A stretch of 64,000 bases of DNA from JAIEPM01 sp964546815 (GTDB lineage Bacteria > Cyanobacteriota > Vampirovibrionia > Obscuribacterales > Obscuribacteraceae). Shown in pieces: positions 61,079 through 64,000 of this stretch. Positions within the stretch are counted from its first letter, which is position 1; every line of letters begins with the position of its first letter. The notes under the pieces were generated by a model. That model made no database searches, was not told the origin of the DNA, and saw only the letters and a list, made by a program, of their open reading frames with translations. The stretch covers positions 1-64,000 of the forward strand of contig CAZJLR010000023.1 of the NCBI GenBank assembly GCA_964546815.1, read 5' to 3'. Both the position numbers and the translations under genes were made by a program.

Positions 61079-62212
61079 TCACCTTGGCCCGTTGTCTCGA
61101 ACATGCAACAAAATACGTCCATTAATTTCAGTGATGTTCGTATTGGTTTTTCCAGCCTTCAATTCTAACCGCAAGGGCGGCGCCTTTTCATGTGATTTTG
61201 TTTTGGCACTTGCATGAGAGACAAGCGGGTGTACACTTTTCACCGGCGAAGCAGGCAGCGTAACCGATGGCAACAATTCCCATGTAGCCATCAATGGCTC
61301 AGGTGGGGGCTCTGGCTCGAAATCATAATTTCGCACATATAAATTGGTACCTGCGGCTTTCATTTTTACTTTTCCGCGACGGGGCGCTTCAGCCATAAGC
61401 GCCAGCAAACTAGAAGCAGACTTTTCCACAGCGGTAGAACGCTCAACAGCCGCACTCATGTGCATAGCAGCCTGCTGCTGTGCATCGTATCGGGCGTGCT
61501 GACCAGCAAAAACAGCCGATTGCTGAATCTCATGCATTTCTTCCTGTAATGCCGGTGATGGCGACCTGTTTGCCTGGCTCAGGTCTGCAACAAGTTCTTC
61601 AGCCGCCTTGCTAAGCTTGCGCTGTTTTTCCTCGCCCACAGAAACGGACACCTTTGCAGAGCCTTCCCCCGCGGCATGATTGAGCTTTTCACGTTCGCAG
61701 GACTGGGCTGCAATCAAAGAAACAGCCTGCTTGATGCTTTTAGCATCGTCAGCTGCAATTCGATGCTTTCCTGGCGGGTCTGCCACAGCGCTGCTAAGAC
61801 CTCGAAATTTCTTGCCGAAGCCCAACAAAGCTTTCCGCGAATATTGCCCGAAAGTACCAAGTGGGTCGAGGTCAAAACAGGCGCTATACTCACGAATTGC
61901 CGAGTTGCCGTCTTTCAAAAATATATGAGAATTGGCCAGATAGTAGTGCAGCTCAGCATTGTAGGGGTCCTTCCGCGAGGCTTTCTCCAGAAAAGCAATA
62001 GCCTGCTTGTAGTCTTTCTGTTTGTAAAAGTCCATGCCTTTGAGCGCCAGATCTTCCGCGCCCAAAACAGCGGCAGCCAAATAAGCCGAAGTAAATACAG
62101 CAAAAGACAGGCAACGCAGCGCGGTCAATTGCCTGCGCCAGCCACCCAACTTGCCTTGCATGTTTTGCTGCGACCGCACTTTACTCCTACGACAGCTATC
62201 GGCTAATTCCAT
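61079..62212 (-). CDS. exported TPR protein
   Basis: 377 residues. A long N-terminus with a hydrophobic core (SFAVFTSAYLAAAVLG) suggests an uncleaved anchor or long signal; an ATG at 62161 would give a conventional length. Two TPRs follow (DYKQAIAFLEKASRKDPYNA; YYLANSHIFLKDGNSAIREY). The rest is Ala/Glu-rich and poorly ordered, with a 40-residue Pro-rich stretch (PEPPPEPLM). First gene of the operon. Likely a scaffold for the two downstream exported proteins; no enzymatic domain. Confidence 0.72.
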   Translation of the reverse strand: MELADSCRRSKVRSQQNMQGKLGGWRRQLTALRCLSFAVFTSAYLAAAVLGAEDLALKGMDFYKQKDYKQAIAFLEKASRKDPYNAELHYYLANSHIFLKDGNSAIREYSACFDLDPLGTFGQYSRKALLGFGKKFRGLSSAVADPPGKHRIAADDAKSIKQAVSLIAAQSCEREKLNHAAGEGSAKVSVSVGEEKQRKLSKAAEELVADLSQANRSPSPALQEEMHEIQQSAVFAGQHARYDAQQQAAMHMSAAVERSTAVEKSASSLLALMAEAPRRGKVKMKAAGTNLYVRNYDFEPEPPPEPLMATWELLPSVTLPASPVKSVHPLVSHASAKTKSHEKAPPLRLELKAGKTNTNITEINGRILLHVRDNGPR

Positions 62213-62274
62213 ACTACCGGAAAAGCCATGAACTGGTAAGACGAGCGATCGCCACTAAAACCAGAGCTTAATGC

Positions 62275-62466
62275 TTAACGAGCATACTTAAAAGTCACAT
62301 CTTTAGGCACGCTAAAACTGTCTCTAATATCCTGAAACGCAGAACGCACATGCTCGAATGTTCGTCCCATAGTAGACGAGCCGTCCGAACTCAAACGACG
62401 CTTCTTGCGCTCGGCTGTTTCGATTTCTTCAAACCAGTCATCATCGTTTCGGCAAATTGAGTTCAT
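62275..62466 (-). CDS. small hypothetical protein
   Basis: 63 residues from ATG 62466 with GGTGA six bases upstream; an upstream TTG at 62502 is less likely. Acidic then basic: DDDWFEEIETAERKKRRL, followed by a helical FEHVRSAFQDIRDSF. No membrane segment or known domain. Divergent from mutM, which starts ~115 bases away. May be a small regulator or adaptor. Confidence 0.55.
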   Translation of the reverse strand: MNSICRNDDDWFEEIETAERKKRRLSSDGSSTMGRTFEHVRSAFQDIRDSFSVPKDVTFKYAR

Positions 62467-62582
62467 AACGAAGTCACCCAAAAACTCTCCCCAACTTCTC
62501 AAGTCTATTTTTCACTTGTGACATAATCGTTCCTTAACTGGATATGTCGGGCTATACTTTTAAAATCGCCAGAGATTAAAGA

Positions 62583-63410
62583 ATGCCAGAACTACCAGAA
62601 GTAGAGACTGTGCGCCGGGGCCTGCAAAAGCAGCTCAGCGGCGCCAGGATAGAATCAGTAAAAGTACTGCGACAAGCTTCAGTCGGCTATCCTTCCATAC
62701 GCGATTTTGCGTATATGTTGAAAGGACAAAGCTTTTGTTCCTTCGACAGGCGAGGGAAATACATACTTATTAATTTGAGCAACGACATTGGCATGGTTGC
62801 CCATTTGCGAATGTCGGGAAGGCTGCTGGTTATGCGCTCTAACGAAACAGAACCAGATCACGTTCGCATAAGGCTGAACATAGCAGATGGGCGAAAACTT
62901 GTTTTTGACGATACAAGAGTTTTTGGAAGATTATGGTGTGTTCCGGCAGGAAAAACTTTCGATGACATTGTTCCAGGTCTTAAGCAGCTTGGCCCAGAAC
63001 CGCTCGGTGGGCTAGACCCAAAGCATTTGCAATCTTCATTTGCAGGAAAGAAACAATGCATAAAAACAGCACTGTTAGATCAAACAATTATTGCGGGCAT
63101 AGGAAACATCTACGCGGACGAATCACTTTTTAGGGCGAAAATAAATCCTACTCGTGCAGCCGGTGACCTCAGCGCAAGTGAGCTTCGCAGACTTGGCAAA
63201 GAAATAGAAATTGTGCTTAGCAATGCAATTGAACTGGGTGGATCTACTTTGCGAGACTACACCGACTCTAGCGGAGTGAATGGCAATTACCAGCATGAAG
63301 CGCTTGTTTACGGGCGAAAGGGACTTGCTTGCCACAAATGTAAATCATTGATCGAGCGCATCAAATTGAATGGACGTTCGTCACACTTTTGCCCGCGCTG
63401 CCAACACTGA
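62583..63410 (+). CDS. mutM: formamidopyrimidine-DNA glycosylase
   Basis: 275 residues, standard length. Begins M-PELPEVETVRRGL, with catalytic Pro2 and Glu3 exposed after Met removal; RRGKYILINL and VAHLRMSGRLL are conserved, Lys of LSN...the H2TH region is GNIYADESLFRAKINP, and the end is a zinc finger (CHKCKSLIERIKLNGRSSHF, then CPRC). It excises 8-oxoguanine and ring-opened purines. A TATACT hexamer at 62553-62558 may be its -10 element; ribosome-binding site weak. Confidence 0.95.
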   Translation: MPELPEVETVRRGLQKQLSGARIESVKVLRQASVGYPSIRDFAYMLKGQSFCSFDRRGKYILINLSNDIGMVAHLRMSGRLLVMRSNETEPDHVRIRLNIADGRKLVFDDTRVFGRLWCVPAGKTFDDIVPGLKQLGPEPLGGLDPKHLQSSFAGKKQCIKTALLDQTIIAGIGNIYADESLFRAKINPTRAAGDLSASELRRLGKEIEIVLSNAIELGGSTLRDYTDSSGVNGNYQHEALVYGRKGLACHKCKSLIERIKLNGRSSHFCPRCQH

Positions 63411-63579
63411 AGCCCGCCAATCATTGCTGCACAAGCGGTTTGCCCAGCACCTTTTTTTGTAGATTTGAGCCTGCATTTTTCAATTTGATTTCAAAACGTA
63501 AACCACTTCACACAATCCACACATTTCGAAGTTAGCTTAGATATTGAAGCGATTGGACGAGTGACAGGTGGACAGAGAT

Positions 63580-63786
63580 ATGGATTTTCAAGTTTATAAG
63601 TCAGACGATGGATGCATGGTTGTACAATCGAAGTACGACAGCTTCGTAGCTTCTTACAAGCATGGCGAATGGCATAACGAGCTGATATTCGAGCCTTTCG
63701 AACTTCGTGAACTTCCAAAAGTAGATGACGAATCTGAAGCATCGAGAATAGTAATGCAAGCCAAAAAGGCTTTGAGTCGCTGGTAA
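63580..63786 (+). CDS. small hypothetical protein
   Basis: About 68 residues from the ATG at 63580 with AGGTGG ten bases upstream (a GTG at 63568 is possible). No membrane segment. Predicted alpha/beta: MDFQVYKSDDGCMVVQSKYD, ELIFEPFELRELPKVDDE. No known family. Followed by two hairpins. Confidence 0.55.
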   Translation: MDFQVYKSDDGCMVVQSKYDSFVASYKHGEWHNELIFEPFELRELPKVDDESEASRIVMQAKKALSRW

Positions 63787-63801
63787 CCCCTCACCAGTGC
63801 T

Positions 63802-63894
63802 CAAGTGACTTCTCCCGAGTCACTTGCAAAACTACTTAAGTCGATGAACAAAGCGATGCCAGTCAGCCTCCCCGGCGACTGGCATCATATTTTT
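63802..63894 (+). terminator. double-hairpin terminator region
   Basis: CAAGTGACT - TCTCCCG - AGTCACTTG (63802-63826), then ATGCCAGTC...GACTGGCAT (63856-63885) followed by CATATTTTT. The second has a T-run and is the likely terminator for the 63580 gene; the first is probably structural. The final ~100 bases of the window hold nothing recognised. Confidence 0.6.
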
Positions 63895-64000
63895 GCGATT
63901 AATGATCTGAAATGCGAAGTAGACTTTGGCCTGCTATAGTTTGCCCTCTAAACCGTCCCAAGTCCCTTGCCCCCTGAAGCAAGTGAGGAGCTCAAGCTAG

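Noticed and set aside
1..64000. tRNA, rRNA, tmRNA and RNase P genes
   Set aside because: Intergenic stretches were scanned for cloverleaf-sized dyads and conserved cores; none was convincing.
1..64000. Insertion sequences or prophage
   Set aside because: No transposase, integrase or phage structural gene is visible; the only mobile-looking DNA is the short hairpin repeat.

Overview
The window reads as chromosomal DNA of a diderm (Gram-negative-type) bacterium of middling GC content. Evidence for an outer membrane and active periplasm includes an OmpA-type protein, many signal peptides, an FKBP isomerase, an M1 aminopeptidase and a giant haemagglutinin-like surface protein. There is no rRNA or other firm taxonomic marker. 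The mix of DUF5132/HMA/P-type ATPase cassette, GT87 and YfhO-type glycan proteins, DUF4388 (PATAN) protein and numerous TPR/coiled-coil secreted proteins recalls non-photosynthetic Cyanobacteriota (Vampirovibrionia/Melainabacteria, especially Obscuribacterales). That placement is an inference. No tRNA, rRNA, CRISPR array, transposase or prophage gene was recognised.

Region by region: 0-6.2 kb holds a tandem rhodanese, an OmpA-type protein and two related cytoplasmic HExxH (zincin-like) proteins around a convergent unknown gene. 6.2-11 kb holds a GT87 membrane glycosyltransferase, a Gly/Ala-rich secreted protein, an atypical protein kinase with membrane segments and small TPR proteins. 11-24 kb is a surface-glycan island: a leftward operon (GT4, GT39-like, TPR proteins) and a rightward set (GT4, GalE-like epimerase, DPM1/GtrB-like GT2, YfhO-like). 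24-31 kb holds a secreted HExxH protein beside an FKBP isomerase (with a stray 39-bp FKBP fragment on its other side), an AzgA-type purine permease, a TPR secreted protein and a membrane protein. 31-35.2 kb is a metal-transport operon: small PacL/DUF5132-like membrane protein, HMA_2 protein, P1B-type ATPase lacking the CPC motif, and a DUF1345-like membrane protein. 35.3-47.2 kb is a 55-residue candidate peptide gene and one enormous gene of about 3,858 codons. 47.5-55.3 kb holds an M1 aminopeptidase, a macro-domain protein, a DUF4388/degenerate-GGDEF protein and glutamate dehydrogenase. 55.5-64 kb holds a Cax-type cation/H+ exchanger, a CPC-type copper ATPase with YHS and heavy-metal-binding domains, a three-gene operon of exported TPR/coiled-coil proteins, formamidopyrimidine-DNA glycosylase (mutM) and small unknown genes.

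The most notable items are: (1) the giant surface protein, built from collagen-like Gly repeats, an Ala/Asn coiled coil, about fifteen 44-residue Ser/Gly repeats, four ~246-residue beta super-repeats and a C-terminal FecR-like domain; (2) a dispersed hairpin repeat with a compensatory stem change that sits on gene 3' ends and twice supplies the stop codon; (3) the PacL-like/HMA/ATPase operon with a terminator overlapping the stop codon of its first gene; (4) an uncatalogued small CxxxxC peptide gene with a strong ribosome-binding site; (5) a fragment of the FKBP gene left 1.2 kb from its parent.
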